NCBI GenBank assembly: GCA_947500645.1
Contig: CANMSD010000002.1
Coordinates: forward strand, 186,001-250,000
Length of the DNA: 64,000 bases
Source of the DNA: an uncultured Erythrobacter sp.
GTDB taxonomy: Bacteria > Pseudomonadota > Alphaproteobacteria > Sphingomonadales > Sphingomonadaceae
Reading direction: 5' to 3'
Position 1 is the stretch's first letter. Every line of letters starts with the position of its first letter. Made by a program: the position numbers and the translations under genes. The notes beneath the pieces are model-generated. The model ran no database searches. It was not told the DNA's origin and saw only the letters and a list, made by a program, of their open reading frames with translations. This document shows, one piece after another, positions 28,512-38,035 of this stretch.

Positions 28512-29341
28512 TCGTTCACCTCAATCCGATAGGCATCGCGCAGCAACTGGTACGCCGCATCTTTGCGCGCAGCGATGGTTGCACTGCGCCAATCGTTTTC
28601 CACCTGCTCGCGGATGTCTTCAATGGCCGGTGTTATGTCTTCGCTTCTTTCGCGCAATCGCACCACATGCCACCCGAAACCCGATTGGACGGGTGCTTGC
28701 CAATCTTCGCCCGACTGCATTGCGCCAAGGCGCTCCGCGAAGGTTACCCCAAAACGCGCTTCTATCTCGCGCGGCGTCACTTGATCCAGTGTTGCTGGCA
28801 GGCTGATCGGTTCTCCCAGCGCTGCCCAATCATCCGCAACCGGCAGCTCGGTTAAAGCGGAAAGTGCATCACGTTCCTGCGAAAAATACAGCTGATCAAA
28901 GGTGAATTTCGGCGCGCCAGAATAGCGATCGGCATTCGCATCAAACCACTCACGGAGGGTGGCTTCAGATGGTGTTGTCGCCTCTGCTTGCACGCTGGCG
29001 GCCAAATCCATTTTGTTCACCAGCCGCCTTCTGACAACAGCGTCGCCCTGATCCAGCCCAAGACGCAATGCCTCACGGTAGAGCACCTCATCGCGGACAT
29101 ACTGCGCAATCTGCTGGTCAAGCTCCACATCGGTTGGGGAGCGGCCAAGCGTGCGCTCGAACCGCACTGACAACTCGGCCTGGACGTCACGATCAATCAG
29201 GATGGCGCGACTGTTCGGATCGAGCGGTTCGCCACGCCAGGTGAAGAAAACAAAAATGAGCGCTCCAGCGAGCAGAAAGTGGACAAGCGGTTCGCGCGTC
29301 CAATCGGGCCAGTTCTCAGGCCAATCCTCGAACCAGCTCAC
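28508..29341 (-). CDS. Membrane-anchored parvulin-type peptidyl-prolyl isomerase
   Basis: A 277-aa protein with one membrane helix (about 20-37) and a periplasmic region. A SurA-like N-domain is followed by a parvulin fold ending QSGFGWHVVRLRERSEDITP. The GTG start at 29341 overlaps the stop of the DUF3604 gene (GTGA) and is preceded by GGAGGAAGG; a longer frame to 29380 has no such support. It probably folds the secreted products of its own operon. Confidence 0.85.
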   Translation of the reverse strand: MSWFEDWPENWPDWTREPLVHFLLAGALIFVFFTWRGEPLDPNSRAILIDRDVQAELSVRFERTLGRSPTDVELDQQIAQYVRDEVLYREALRLGLDQGDAVVRRRLVNKMDLAASVQAEATTPSEATLREWFDANADRYSGAPKFTFDQLYFSQERDALSALTELPVADDWAALGEPISLPATLDQVTPREIEARFGVTFAERLGAMQSGEDWQAPVQSGFGWHVVRLRERSEDITPAIEDIREQVENDWRSATIAARKDAAYQLLRDAYRIEVNE

Positions 29342-31272
29342 CCTTCCTCCATAATTGCAGGCGGTGCAGGCCGCAGCCAAATTGGAGACGTGTATGCGCG
29401 TTCTTGAGCCACGGCATCGGCCATCGCATCCTCCGAAAGCGTGATGCCGAACCGGACCGCATCGAACAAGGTCCAGCGCGGCGTCGGTATCTCTATGACC
29501 CGGACATAGTAGAAGGCTCGCTGCCCTTCACTATAGTCGGGATCACTCCAGACAATGCGAAGTTCAGCTGCTCCGATATCGTTGGTGTAGGTTGCGGTCG
29601 AACGGTCGACCGTGTCTCCAACTGCAGGTACTTTGCCGCCAGATAGCGCACGGCTGTCCATATCACTCCAGACCACATCGAACACTTGTTCTTGTAACTC
29701 ACCCGAGCTGTCGAGCCAGCCTTTGACAACCTGGACCCGGTCGAGATTTGCGCCATCCGGGTCTTTAAGCGCTGAGATCATAAAGCTTGGCGTTGCACCC
29801 TTGTCGGTGAGCACTCCACCCATTGGCACGCCGCGCGTATAACCAGCACGCACCCAGTCTTCATCCCAATCGTCTTCGCTGAAATCAAAGCCGCCGAAAA
29901 CCCGAACCGACATTCTCGGTCCGGTCGTCGCATAGACCTCGCGCCTCGCAAAAGCGTCGAAGATTTCAGCGCGCGTATTCCCACGCGCCCAAGCTGCCGC
30001 ATAGCCGCCTGCCAGATAGTGCCAGCCGAAGCGGCCTTGACGTGTGCCTAGATTTTGCGCCTCAACTGCCCTGTCCTGATTGGCTTGCTCGTTGCCGGTG
30101 TGTTTGCCCCAGAAATTGTCTTCGTCCCCTGTTGCAAGAGAGGTGTGACTATCCGTCGAACCGATCATGCCAAAGGCGTATGGGTTTGCACCGAGCTGCT
30201 CTTCCAGCGAGAGCCCCCGCTTCAACGCCTCGCGAACATAGCCGCCTGCCAACATCTCTGGCTCAGTCTTCGCAGTCAATGGCAGATTGCCGAGCTCCCA
30301 TCCAGAAACTCCGAAGCCAGACATCTCATCATTCGGCGACAGAAACGGATGCGTTTCACTGTCGCCTTTGATTTGCGTAACCTCCACAACCGGCTCAGCT
30401 GCGGCGCGTTTGGCCGCATATTCGGCGGTCATGGGGCTGCCGTCAGGCATGGTCATCTCAAACATGAGGCCGTTCGATAGGTTCGAATTATGTGGAATCG
30501 CCAGCGCCTGTCCGCCTGTCGTCTCGCTATAGGCCGCCATATAGTCCCACAATTGCTCCGGCGTTGTGCTCAGCCCCGGAAATGGTAAGACTTGACTGGT
30601 GCGATCGCTGCCATCGCGAAACATCACGACCCTATGCAGGTTGTTGCCATCCGGCATCAGCGTCCATTCAAACCCCGCTAGCGCGGTGAACTCGCCAGGC
30701 CTGTTGTAGCGATCGAGCGTTTCGAGATGCGCACCCCAGATTTCGGTGGTAGCTTCAAGCTGCCGTTCGGGATCACTCAGAGCTTCAGGCAAATTTCCGT
30801 TGGCGGCCGCTGTGATCAGCTCCGCGATGGCAAGCTGCGACTGCTCCGGACTCTCATGCATCATGTCGTACCAGCGCAGTAGCGTGTCATCACCCATCGC
30901 GACCACACCAAGACGTGGCGCGTCATACAGCCGCCGGGTCGCGCCGAGCCCATCCGAATGGTCGGCGATAACAAGGAAATCGAGCGGCCGGGCGAGCTGC
31001 GCGCTCATCCCAGTAGTCGCGGTCACCTCTTCTCCACTGGCAAATCGAAGAGCGTCTTCGGGTCCGAGCCTCACGCCAAAGCCGAACGCATCGACGGAGT
31101 TGTCCGTGTGAAGGTGGGTGTCTCCCCAATAGGGACGATCGGGAAATTCGGCGAGCTCGATCGTCCCCTCGCCATCGCCGCTTTGTGCCTCGTCAACGCT
31201 CGTGAAGCTGTCGCATCCCACGAGCATGAGACTCGCCATTCCGGCCAATGCTGCCTGCCATGTTCCGCGCAT
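29338..31272 (-). CDS. DUF3604 lipoprotein (PHP-like metal-dependent)
   Basis: A 644-aa protein with a lipobox (MLVGCDS, Cys near 20) and a DUF3604 domain: PYWGDTHLHTDNSVDAFGFG, DFLVIADHSDGLG, LAGFEWTLMPDGNNLHRV and FGMIGSTDSHTSLATG. The THLHT, ADHSD and DSH motifs are those of the PHP/amidohydrolase metal site. Function is unknown. It is first in a coupled three-gene operon with the parvulin and the HupE-like protein, a set often seen together in marine bacteria. Confidence 0.88.
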   Translation of the reverse strand: MRGTWQAALAGMASLMLVGCDSFTSVDEAQSGDGEGTIELAEFPDRPYWGDTHLHTDNSVDAFGFGVRLGPEDALRFASGEEVTATTGMSAQLARPLDFLVIADHSDGLGATRRLYDAPRLGVVAMGDDTLLRWYDMMHESPEQSQLAIAELITAAANGNLPEALSDPERQLEATTEIWGAHLETLDRYNRPGEFTALAGFEWTLMPDGNNLHRVVMFRDGSDRTSQVLPFPGLSTTPEQLWDYMAAYSETTGGQALAIPHNSNLSNGLMFEMTMPDGSPMTAEYAAKRAAAEPVVEVTQIKGDSETHPFLSPNDEMSGFGVSGWELGNLPLTAKTEPEMLAGGYVREALKRGLSLEEQLGANPYAFGMIGSTDSHTSLATGDEDNFWGKHTGNEQANQDRAVEAQNLGTRQGRFGWHYLAGGYAAAWARGNTRAEIFDAFARREVYATTGPRMSVRVFGGFDFSEDDWDEDWVRAGYTRGVPMGGVLTDKGATPSFMISALKDPDGANLDRVQVVKGWLDSSGELQEQVFDVVWSDMDSRALSGGKVPAVGDTVDRSTATYTNDIGAAELRIVWSDPDYSEGQRAFYYVRVIEIPTPRWTLFDAVRFGITLSEDAMADAVAQERAYTSPIWLRPAPPAIMEEG

Positions 31273-31349
31273 GGTTCCCTCTCCGCATTTTTTCGACCCC
31301 GCCCAACGTGCGCCTTCACCCCATGGTGCGTCAAGCGGCGAGCAGAAAT

Positions 31350-31799
31350 CTAGGGGCTCTTTTGCAACAAGGCAGTCCTCTCACACCGGCAAACAATCTC
31401 GTCGCGCTGGTTTGTCATTTCGTGAATGAAGGTCACGATACCAGCCTTGGGTCGCGACTTGCTTTCCCTCAACTCTTTGACTTCGCTCGCAGCGCGCAAG
31501 GTGTCACCAATGAAGACAGGCTTGGGTGTCACCACGCTGTTAAATCCCAGATTGGCAACCAAGGTCCCAAGCGTCGTGTCTCCGACTGAAAGTCCCACCA
31601 ACAGCGAGAATGTGAAAGTCGAGTTGACCAGTATTTGGCCAAAACCGGTTTCCTTGGCCGCTTCAATGTCGAGATGCAGCGGCTGAGGATTGTGCGTCAT
31701 GGTGGAGAACAGCAGATTGTCGGTCTCGGTCACCGTGCGGCGGATCTCATGCTCGATCCGATCGCCGACCTTCCATTGATCAAAGAATTTACCCGCCAT
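31350..31799 (-). CDS. MaoC family dehydratase
   Basis: A 149-aa hot-dog-fold hydratase. Catalytic Asp/His lie in [19 protein letters not shown], followed by [19 protein letters not shown]. MaoC enzymes hydrate enoyl-CoA esters. The gene follows the CaiB/BaiF CoA-transferase gene on the same strand with a three-base gap. The pair resembles mesaconyl-CoA or citramalyl-type modules, but the substrate is not determined. Confidence 0.88.
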   Translation of the reverse strand: MAGKFFDQWKVGDRIEHEIRRTVTETDNLLFSTMTHNPQPLHLDIEAAKETGFGQILVNSTFTFSLLVGLSVGDTTLGTLVANLGFNSVVTPKPVFIGDTLRAASEVKELRESKSRPKAGIVTFIHEMTNQRDEIVCRCERTALLQKSP

Positions 31800-31802
31800 T
31801 GA

Positions 31803-32885
31803 TCAGCCCTCCTTTTGCCAGCGCGCTGCGACTTTAGCGCCGTCCATTGCGCTGTCGCGAATGACGCCTGGTGTGCGGCTGAAACGCGGCGCGGGCGCTG
31901 TATGCCACTCTCCACCTTGCTCGACATAGGATTGACGCGCCTTAAGGTGCGGGTGCTCCCGAGCTTCTTCGACCGACAGGACCGGCGCGAAGCAAGCGTC
32001 AGAGCCCTCCAGAAGGTCACTCCACTCCGACTGAGTTTTAGTTTTGAACAAAGCTGCGAGCTTATCGGTATACTCATCCCAATTCGCAGGGTTCATTTGC
32101 GCCTCGGCCAACTCGGCTGGCGCACCTGATTTGGCAAGCAATTCAGCGTAGAACTGCGGCTCGATTGCGCCAACTGACACTTCCTTCCCGTCGGCGCATT
32201 CGAAGCAACGATAGAAATGCGCCGCGCCGCCAAGCATGCCTTTGCCACGCTCAGTCGAAAGGTACGGGCGTCCACGCACGCCGAAAAAGAAGCTCATAAG
32301 GCTGGTGGTACCGTCGACTATGGCTGCGTCGACAACCTGCCCTTTCCCAGAGCGTTCACGTTCGAACAAGGCCGCCATGATACCGAATGCGCAATACATT
32401 GAACCGCCACCAAAATCGCCGAGCAGGTTTTGCGGCGGAATGGCTGGCTCGCCGCTTCTGCCAATGGCTGATAGCGCGCCAGTGATGGCGATGTAGTTGA
32501 TGTCGTGACCGGCCGCCTTCGCCAACGGACCGTCTTGGCCCCAACCGGTCATCCGGGCATAGACCAGCCGCTCGTTGCCCTTGAGTAACTCGTCAGGGCC
32601 AAAGCCTAGCCGTTCCATCACTCCGGGGCGGAAACCCTCAATCAGCACATCTGCATGAGCCAGCGTATCGAGGCAGAACGCTCGACCTTCCTCAGACTTC
32701 ACGTCCACTACGACCCGGTTACGCGCTCGCTCGACAACTGGATTGGTCAATTGCGTGCCCGGACGCTCTACACGAACGATCTCCGCACCCAAATCCGCGA
32801 GAAGCATCGCAACATGGGGCCCGGGCCCGATCCCTGTAAACTCGACCACTTTGAGCCCCGTTAGCGGCCCGTTCGATTGCCTCAT
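31803..32885 (-). CDS. CaiB/BaiF family CoA transferase (alpha-methylacyl-CoA racemase-like)
   Basis: A 360-aa class III CoA-transferase-fold protein. The N-terminus GLKVVEFTGIGPGPHVAMLLADLGAEIVRVERPG is typical, followed by NRVVVDVKSEEGR, DVLIEGFRPGVMERLG and the catalytic-Asp region LLGDFGGGSMYCAFGI. Sequence style points to the alpha-methylacyl-CoA racemase branch, which epimerises branched acyl-CoA. AAGGAG lies 9 bases from the ATG at 32885, so that start is preferred over 32894. It is coupled to a MaoC hydratase. Confidence 0.88.
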   Translation of the reverse strand: MRQSNGPLTGLKVVEFTGIGPGPHVAMLLADLGAEIVRVERPGTQLTNPVVERARNRVVVDVKSEEGRAFCLDTLAHADVLIEGFRPGVMERLGFGPDELLKGNERLVYARMTGWGQDGPLAKAAGHDINYIAITGALSAIGRSGEPAIPPQNLLGDFGGGSMYCAFGIMAALFERERSGKGQVVDAAIVDGTTSLMSFFFGVRGRPYLSTERGKGMLGGAAHFYRCFECADGKEVSVGAIEPQFYAELLAKSGAPAELAEAQMNPANWDEYTDKLAALFKTKTQSEWSDLLEGSDACFAPVLSVEEAREHPHLKARQSYVEQGGEWHTAPAPRFSRTPGVIRDSAMDGAKVAARWQKEG

Positions 32886-33005
32886 TTCGCGCATCTCCTT
32901 CTCTCCCGTGCACTCTTGGCCTGCCCTACGAACGCTGGCAAGGTGCCGTTTCGAAGATCAAGAACGTTGCATTGAACGAGCAGTGCAGCTTGGCGGGAGT
33001 GAGCG

Positions 33006-33452
33006 GTGAAAAAGGTATTGGCGGTGGCTTCTGCGGGGGGGCATTGGGAGCAGCTGATGATGCTGCGCCCAGCCTTCGATCCACACGACACCCACTATGT
33101 TACGACACTTCTTGAAAGCGCTGAGCTTCACGGCATCCAAGGCGCTTCAGTTTTGCCAGATTGCAACCTTAACGAGCCGGTGCGAGCGGCCCATTGCCTG
33201 CTGAGTACCATAAGGCTTGTCATCAGACACAGGCCAGATGTTGTGATCTCAACGGGTGCTGCGCCAGGATTTTTCTGCATCCTAATCGGACGGATGATCG
33301 GTGCCAAAACCCTTTGGATCGATAGCGTTGCCAATGCGGAAAAACTGTCGCTCTCCGGTCGGTTGGCCGCTCGCGTTTCCGATCAATGCCTGACCCAATG
33401 GAAGCATCTTGCAGGTGATCCAGGTCCCGTCTTCGCCGGGTCCATCCTGTGA
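33006..33452 (+). CDS. Alg14/PssD-like glycosyltransferase subunit
   Basis: A 148-aa protein with the Alg14 pattern KKVLAVASAGGHWEQLMML and HRPDVVISTGAAPGFFCILIGRMIGAKTLWIDSVAN. Alg14/PssD anchors and partners an Alg13/PssE catalytic subunit to add a sugar to a lipid-linked intermediate. The downstream gene, overlapping by four bases, encodes that partner. GTG start. This is the first gene of the polysaccharide locus. Confidence 0.92.
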   Translation: MKKVLAVASAGGHWEQLMMLRPAFDPHDTHYVTTLLESAELHGIQGASVLPDCNLNEPVRAAHCLLSTIRLVIRHRPDVVISTGAAPGFFCILIGRMIGAKTLWIDSVANAEKLSLSGRLAARVSDQCLTQWKHLAGDPGPVFAGSIL

Positions 33453-33931
33453 TCTTTGTCACGATTGGCATGCAACTGGGCTTTGATCGCCTGATTGAGG
33501 CGATGGACCGACTTGCTCCTGATCTCAACATTCCGATCACAGCTCAGATTGGTAAGGGCATTTACCAGCCACAAAATATGAGCGTTCGCCGGAATATCGC
33601 GCCCGGCGAGTTCGAAGATCTCGTGCAATATGCACAACTCGTTGTCTCTCATGCGGGGATTGGGACGGTTCTAACTGCACAAAGGTTTCAGACTCCGATT
33701 GTCCTGTTCCCTCGGCGCGCAGAGCTAGGCGAGCATCGCAACGACCACCAACTGGCGACGGTCAGGCAATTGCGCGGACGAGATGGCATCACCGTCGCCG
33801 AAACAGAGACCGACTTGACCAAAGCGATCATCAAAACGCTTGCAATCTCCCCGCGAGAAACGAAATCGTCTAGCGTTTCTCTGAGTTTGCTGAAAACCAT
33901 CGCAAATTTCATCGAGACTGGTCGAGTGTGA
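33449..33931 (+). CDS. Alg13/PssE-like glycosyltransferase subunit
   Basis: A 160-aa protein of the glycosyltransferase 28 C-terminal type, with FVTIGMQLGFDRLIEAMD and SHAGIGTVLTAQRFQTPIVLFPRRAELGEHRNDHQ, which forms the nucleotide-sugar binding site. It completes the split glycosyltransferase with the preceding Alg14-like gene. Bacterial PssD/PssE pairs add glucuronic acid or other sugars in exopolysaccharide assembly. The exact sugar here is unknown. Confidence 0.92.
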   Translation: MIFVTIGMQLGFDRLIEAMDRLAPDLNIPITAQIGKGIYQPQNMSVRRNIAPGEFEDLVQYAQLVVSHAGIGTVLTAQRFQTPIVLFPRRAELGEHRNDHQLATVRQLRGRDGITVAETETDLTKAIIKTLAISPRETKSSSVSLSLLKTIANFIETGRV

Positions 33932-34048
33932 CATTCGGCCTCAATTGAAAGTCTCTTTCTTGTCGGGAATGGTAAAAATCTCGGCAAGCATAACCTGATT
34001 TTAAGCCCTTTTTTGCCATGGAAACCCAGAGCTTGGGACCATGATCAC

Positions 34049-35368
34049 ATGAATGCACCTTTTGACGCAGCGACAGCAATCGGGCCGCACGCCGCTGGAC
34101 GGTCAGCGCTCGATCACCAAGTTGCTGTCTTAGGCCTTGGTTACATAGGCCTGCCGACCGCTGCTGTACTCGCCAGCTATGGCTGGGATGTATGTGGGAT
34201 CGATATCTCGCCGAGGGTAGTCGACACGGTCAATTCTGGCGGCGTGCATATCGAAGAACGCGACCTTGACCGCTTGGTCAAAGAAGGGGTGGAAGCTGGT
34301 CGACTCATTGCGTCCACTTCGGTTCCATCAGCCTATTTTTACATGATTGCCGTGCCAACACCCTTGGGCGATACGAACAAGCCGGACATCAGCTTTGTTG
34401 AGCAAGCTGCGCGGGCAATCGCGCCAAAGCTAAATCCAGGGGCTTGCGTAATCGTTGAAAGTACTTCGCCAGTCGGAACGACCGAGCGTGTGGCTGAGAT
34501 CATTTCCGAGTTGCGACCGGACCTATGCGTTCCGCGGACCACGGATGGTGCAGCTGAACCAAGCAAACCAGCCGACATCTCGCTAGCATATTGCCCCGAG
34601 CGAGTGCTGCCCGGCAAAATCGTGTCGGAACTGGTCGAGAATGATCGAGTGGTCGGCGGCATTACGGATGCTTGCGCGGAACACGCTGCAGCACTCTACA
34701 AAAGCTTCGTTCGCGGTAACTGCTTCACAACCACAGCTCGGATCGCCGAGACGGTAAAGCTGGTTGAGAACAGCTTCCGGGACGTTAACATCGCATTCGC
34801 AAACGAGCTATCGATGATCGCCGACGAAATTGGTGTCAACGTCTGGGATGTCATCGATCTCGCCAATAGACATCCCCGCGTGAACATCTTGCAACCAGGT
34901 CCAGGCGTTGGCGGTCACTGTATTGCCGTTGACCCATGGTTCCTTGTAGCCGGCGCACCAAATTCGGCAAGGCTCGTTCGTACGGCCCGAGAGGTCAACG
35001 ATCATAAGGCTATGCATACTGAAAACCGTATCCGCGCATTGATCGCTTCTCAGCCTGATAGCAAAATAGCCCTGTTGGGTCTTGCTTTCAAACCCGACAT
35101 TGACGATTTCCGCGAGAGTCCCGCCCTTGAGATTGCAGGAGCATTAGCGAGCGATCTGGGCGAGCGTCTTTTGATAGTCGAGCCATTTACTCAAGAACTT
35201 CCGCGCAGCCTAGAAAGTTCGGGCGCGAGCCTATCCTCGCTTGACGCAGCTCTAGATCAGGCAGAAGTTGTTGTCGTGCTCGTCGATCATTCCGCTTTCA
35301 AACACTTGGAACGTAGTCAGCTGGCCGAAAAAATTGTTTTCGATACGCGCGGCATGCTTCGCAAATGA
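34049..35368 (+). CDS. wecC: UDP-N-acetyl-D-mannosamine dehydrogenase
   Basis: A 439-aa UDP-sugar 6-dehydrogenase that oxidises UDP-ManNAc to UDP-ManNAcA. The Rossmann signature VLGLGYIGLPTAAVLASYGWDVCGIDI is at the N-terminus; the catalytic Cys sits in PGPGVGGHCIAVDPWF, and LLGLAFKPDIDDFRESPALEI belongs to the C-terminal domain. The choice of wecC rather than a UDP-glucose dehydrogenase rests on the wecB gene that follows with a four-base overlap. ATG at 34049 is preferred over 34013. Confidence 0.92.
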   Translation: MNAPFDAATAIGPHAAGRSALDHQVAVLGLGYIGLPTAAVLASYGWDVCGIDISPRVVDTVNSGGVHIEERDLDRLVKEGVEAGRLIASTSVPSAYFYMIAVPTPLGDTNKPDISFVEQAARAIAPKLNPGACVIVESTSPVGTTERVAEIISELRPDLCVPRTTDGAAEPSKPADISLAYCPERVLPGKIVSELVENDRVVGGITDACAEHAAALYKSFVRGNCFTTTARIAETVKLVENSFRDVNIAFANELSMIADEIGVNVWDVIDLANRHPRVNILQPGPGVGGHCIAVDPWFLVAGAPNSARLVRTAREVNDHKAMHTENRIRALIASQPDSKIALLGLAFKPDIDDFRESPALEIAGALASDLGERLLIVEPFTQELPRSLESSGASLSSLDAALDQAEVVVVLVDHSAFKHLERSQLAEKIVFDTRGMLRK

Positions 35369-36501
35369 GCAAGACGCCTGACCGGGCAAAGATTCTGGTC
35401 ACCTTTGGCACTCGACCAGAGGCCATAAAGATGTTTCCTGTCGTCCAGGCCCTGCGCGAAACCAACGGATTCAATGTAAGGGTAGCGGTAACCGCCCAGC
35501 ATCGGGAAATGCTCGATCAGGTCATGGCGATCGCCGAGATCGAGCCAGACATCGATCTTGACCTGATGCAACACGGCCAGTCTCTGGATACCCTTGCGGC
35601 TCGGATAATTAAACGATTTGGCGAGGCGCTTGATGCGGAAAAACCCGACCGCGTCCTGGTGCACGGCGACACCCTGACGACAATGATGGCGACCCTCTCG
35701 TGCTACTTTCGTCGGATTCCCGTGGGCCACGTTGAAGCTGGATTGCGAAGCGGCGACATCTATTCTCCTTGGCCAGAAGAAGTGAATCGCAAAGTTACAG
35801 GTGTAATCTCTGATTTACACTTCGCTCCAACGCATAGTGCTGCCGATGCTTTGCGAGCTGAGAACGTGGCTGACACAGCAATTCATGTGACGGGCAACAC
35901 GGTGATCGACGCACTGCTTACGGCAAAAGCAAAAATCTCTGCAGAGCCAGATCTGGCTGATGTGATCGAACCGATTAGACGTAGATTCCACGGCAAGAGG
36001 ATCATTGCAGTGACAGCCCATCGCCGTGAAAATTTCGGCGAAGGTATGGATCAAATCGCTGCCGCTTTACGCGATCTTTCGAAGCGCCAGGACGTTGCTA
36101 TCGTCTACCCGGTACACCCAAATCCAAACGTCACGAATGTAATGCGCCCAGCTTTGGAAGGCCTTCAAAGCGTTGCGCTGATCGAACCCCTCGACTATTT
36201 GAATTTCGTGGCAATGATGGAGGCTGCAGAGCTGATCCTGACCGATTCTGGAGGAGTACAGGAAGAGGCGCCTAGCCTTGGGAAGCCTGTGCTGGTGATG
36301 CGCGATACAACAGAACGTCCTGAGGGTGTAGCGGCGGGCACAGCAAAACTGGTCGGCGCATCGGCAAATTCAATTCTAGCTGAGGCCAACAAGATACTCG
36401 ATGACCCCAACGCATATCGGGCCATGGCTCAAGCTCATAACCCATATGGCGATGGCGAAGCTGCTCGAAGGATTGCCGAGATTCTGACCCGGGCACACTG
36501 A
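35365..36501 (+). CDS. wecB: UDP-N-acetylglucosamine 2-epimerase (non-hydrolysing)
   Basis: A 378-aa epimerase converting UDP-GlcNAc to UDP-ManNAc. Family motifs: LVTFGTRPEAIKMFPVV, VHGDTLTTMMA, HVEAGLRSGD, VTAHRRENFG and LTDSGGVQEEAPSLGKPVLVMRDTTERPEG. It overlaps wecC by four bases. Together they make UDP-ManNAcA from UDP-GlcNAc for the surface polysaccharide. Confidence 0.97.
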   Translation: MSKTPDRAKILVTFGTRPEAIKMFPVVQALRETNGFNVRVAVTAQHREMLDQVMAIAEIEPDIDLDLMQHGQSLDTLAARIIKRFGEALDAEKPDRVLVHGDTLTTMMATLSCYFRRIPVGHVEAGLRSGDIYSPWPEEVNRKVTGVISDLHFAPTHSAADALRAENVADTAIHVTGNTVIDALLTAKAKISAEPDLADVIEPIRRRFHGKRIIAVTAHRRENFGEGMDQIAAALRDLSKRQDVAIVYPVHPNPNVTNVMRPALEGLQSVALIEPLDYLNFVAMMEAAELILTDSGGVQEEAPSLGKPVLVMRDTTERPEGVAAGTAKLVGASANSILAEANKILDDPNAYRAMAQAHNPYGDGEAARRIAEILTRAH

Positions 36502-36519
36502 GAATTGCCTAGTTTACCT

Positions 36520-37086
36520 TTAGGCACTCGCAGACTTAGTGGAGCGGACATATGCAATACCGCAAATCGCAACGGTCGTAGCGCTGCCCAAATCAATCAC
36601 CCAATTCAGTCTCATCCCGTACAAGATCGCATCGATGGAATGCAGTGAGATCAGTCTTAGGCCAATAAGCGCTACCATCACGAATGCGGCAAGAAGAGCG
36701 AGCCTCAAGCATATCTCCAGCCTGCTAGAAGGCTTATGCCAACCGCGACGGACGGCGAACACTGACAAGGATATGACGACTATCGATAGGCCTACAGCGA
36801 GCAATGACTGAGTCTCTCGCCGTCCTTCGTAGGCCCCCAGGCTCCTAAGCTGATCTCGCATGAGGTCGCGAGAAAGCTCCTCAAGATCCAGCACCCGCAT
36901 AGCAAGAAGCACACAGAAAAAGCAGAATAGCGCCGCCCATGCCCAACGATGCCACGAAGGTCGACCAAATGTGGTGGACACGAAGCATGCAATGCCGCAA
37001 ATTACTGCAACAAAACCATAAAATCCTGCCCCAAGCAGGCTCAGGGTAGAAACTTCTTGCAGTCCACTCCTCCAATTCTTTGGCAT
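36520..37086 (-). CDS. Hypothetical five-helix membrane protein
   Basis: A 188-aa protein with about five predicted membrane helices (about 17-38, 45-64, 95-115, 125-150, 160-182) and few charged residues. I do not recognise the family. It lies on the opposite strand to its neighbours inside the polysaccharide locus, between wecB and the Wza-like gene, and converges on wecB. A role in surface polysaccharide is only suggested by position. Confidence 0.6.
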   Translation of the reverse strand: MPKNWRSGLQEVSTLSLLGAGFYGFVAVICGIACFVSTTFGRPSWHRWAWAALFCFFCVLLAMRVLDLEELSRDLMRDQLRSLGAYEGRRETQSLLAVGLSIVVISLSVFAVRRGWHKPSSRLEICLRLALLAAFVMVALIGLRLISLHSIDAILYGMRLNWVIDLGSATTVAICGIAYVRSTKSASA

Positions 37087-37299
37087 ATCTTCACAGGATA
37101 TACGGGTCCGATCAGTGCTCTTTATCGAGGTGCTCCAAAATCACTACCAACGCGATCTCTCGGTCACATCTCGTCCTGCTAAAGCACGACCCGTCCAGAA
37201 ATTGTGCAACCCTGTCGGTTTAGAAGGACTCAACGTGTTGCGCCGTAAACAGCGAACCACTAGGCATAGGCACCCAGTGGATCGACAGGTGTAAATGCC

Positions 37300-38028
37300 G
37301 TGAAAAGGAAAAGCGAGCTTTCCAAGCTGTCGCGACAGCCCGCATTGGCGATCAGCATACTGCTCTCGCTCAGCGCCTGCGCCTCGCTTCCGCCTGCGAA
37401 CGTCGGCGCCACTGAGACTACCCCAAGGTCGGAACTCGGTCAGGATGGCTACACTTTTCAAAAGCCGTCTTCATATAAGCTGCGTGCGGCAGACATCATT
37501 TCGATCACCGTATTTCGCGAGCCAGATTTGTCTTTGGACACGGCGCGTGTTGGCGTAGATGGCATTGTTTCACTGCCACTACTTGGCGGGCACGAGGTAG
37601 GCGGGAAAACGACCGGCGAAGTGGAAGCCGAGCTAGCTAGCAGATTATTCGAGGTCGGCCTCAAAGACCCTCAAGTGAGCGTGAATATCTCCGATTATGC
37701 ATCGCATCTTGTGACAGTCGAAGGTGCAGTGACGGAATCTGGCGTTTTCCCGTTCCAGCCAGGTGCGCGGTTGTCATCAGCCATTGCCCTTGCAAAAGGA
37801 CCGAGCAGGGTGGCTGAATTGAAACAAGTAGCGATCTTCAGGACACGGCCAGACGGGATTTATGCAGCGCGCTTCGACTACAGCCAAGTCAGCCGCGGAA
37901 CGATGCTCGACCCTGTACTGGAACCCGGGGACCGCGTAGTGGTGGGCACCTCCACACTTTCACAATTCTGGCAGGACACTTTAAGGGCATTGCCTGCAAT
38001 CGGTGTCTTTACGAGTGTCGGAAATTGA
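37300..38028 (+). CDS. Polysaccharide export protein, Wza/GumB-like
   Basis: A 242-aa lipoprotein with lipobox LSACAS (Cys near 27), a Poly_export domain (YKLRAADIISITVFREPDLS, then GIVSLPLLGGHEVGG) and SLBB-type repeats (VTVEGAVTESGVFPFQPGARLSSAIALAKG). This outer-membrane secretin-like protein forms the exit channel for the polymer. GTG start with AGGTG upstream. It precedes the Wzc-like kinase by a few bases. The 213 bases upstream, which I see no gene in, probably hold the promoter. Confidence 0.93.
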   Translation: MKRKSELSKLSRQPALAISILLSLSACASLPPANVGATETTPRSELGQDGYTFQKPSSYKLRAADIISITVFREPDLSLDTARVGVDGIVSLPLLGGHEVGGKTTGEVEAELASRLFEVGLKDPQVSVNISDYASHLVTVEGAVTESGVFPFQPGARLSSAIALAKGPSRVAELKQVAIFRTRPDGIYAARFDYSQVSRGTMLDPVLEPGDRVVVGTSTLSQFWQDTLRALPAIGVFTSVGN

Positions 38029-38035
38029 GCACGTC

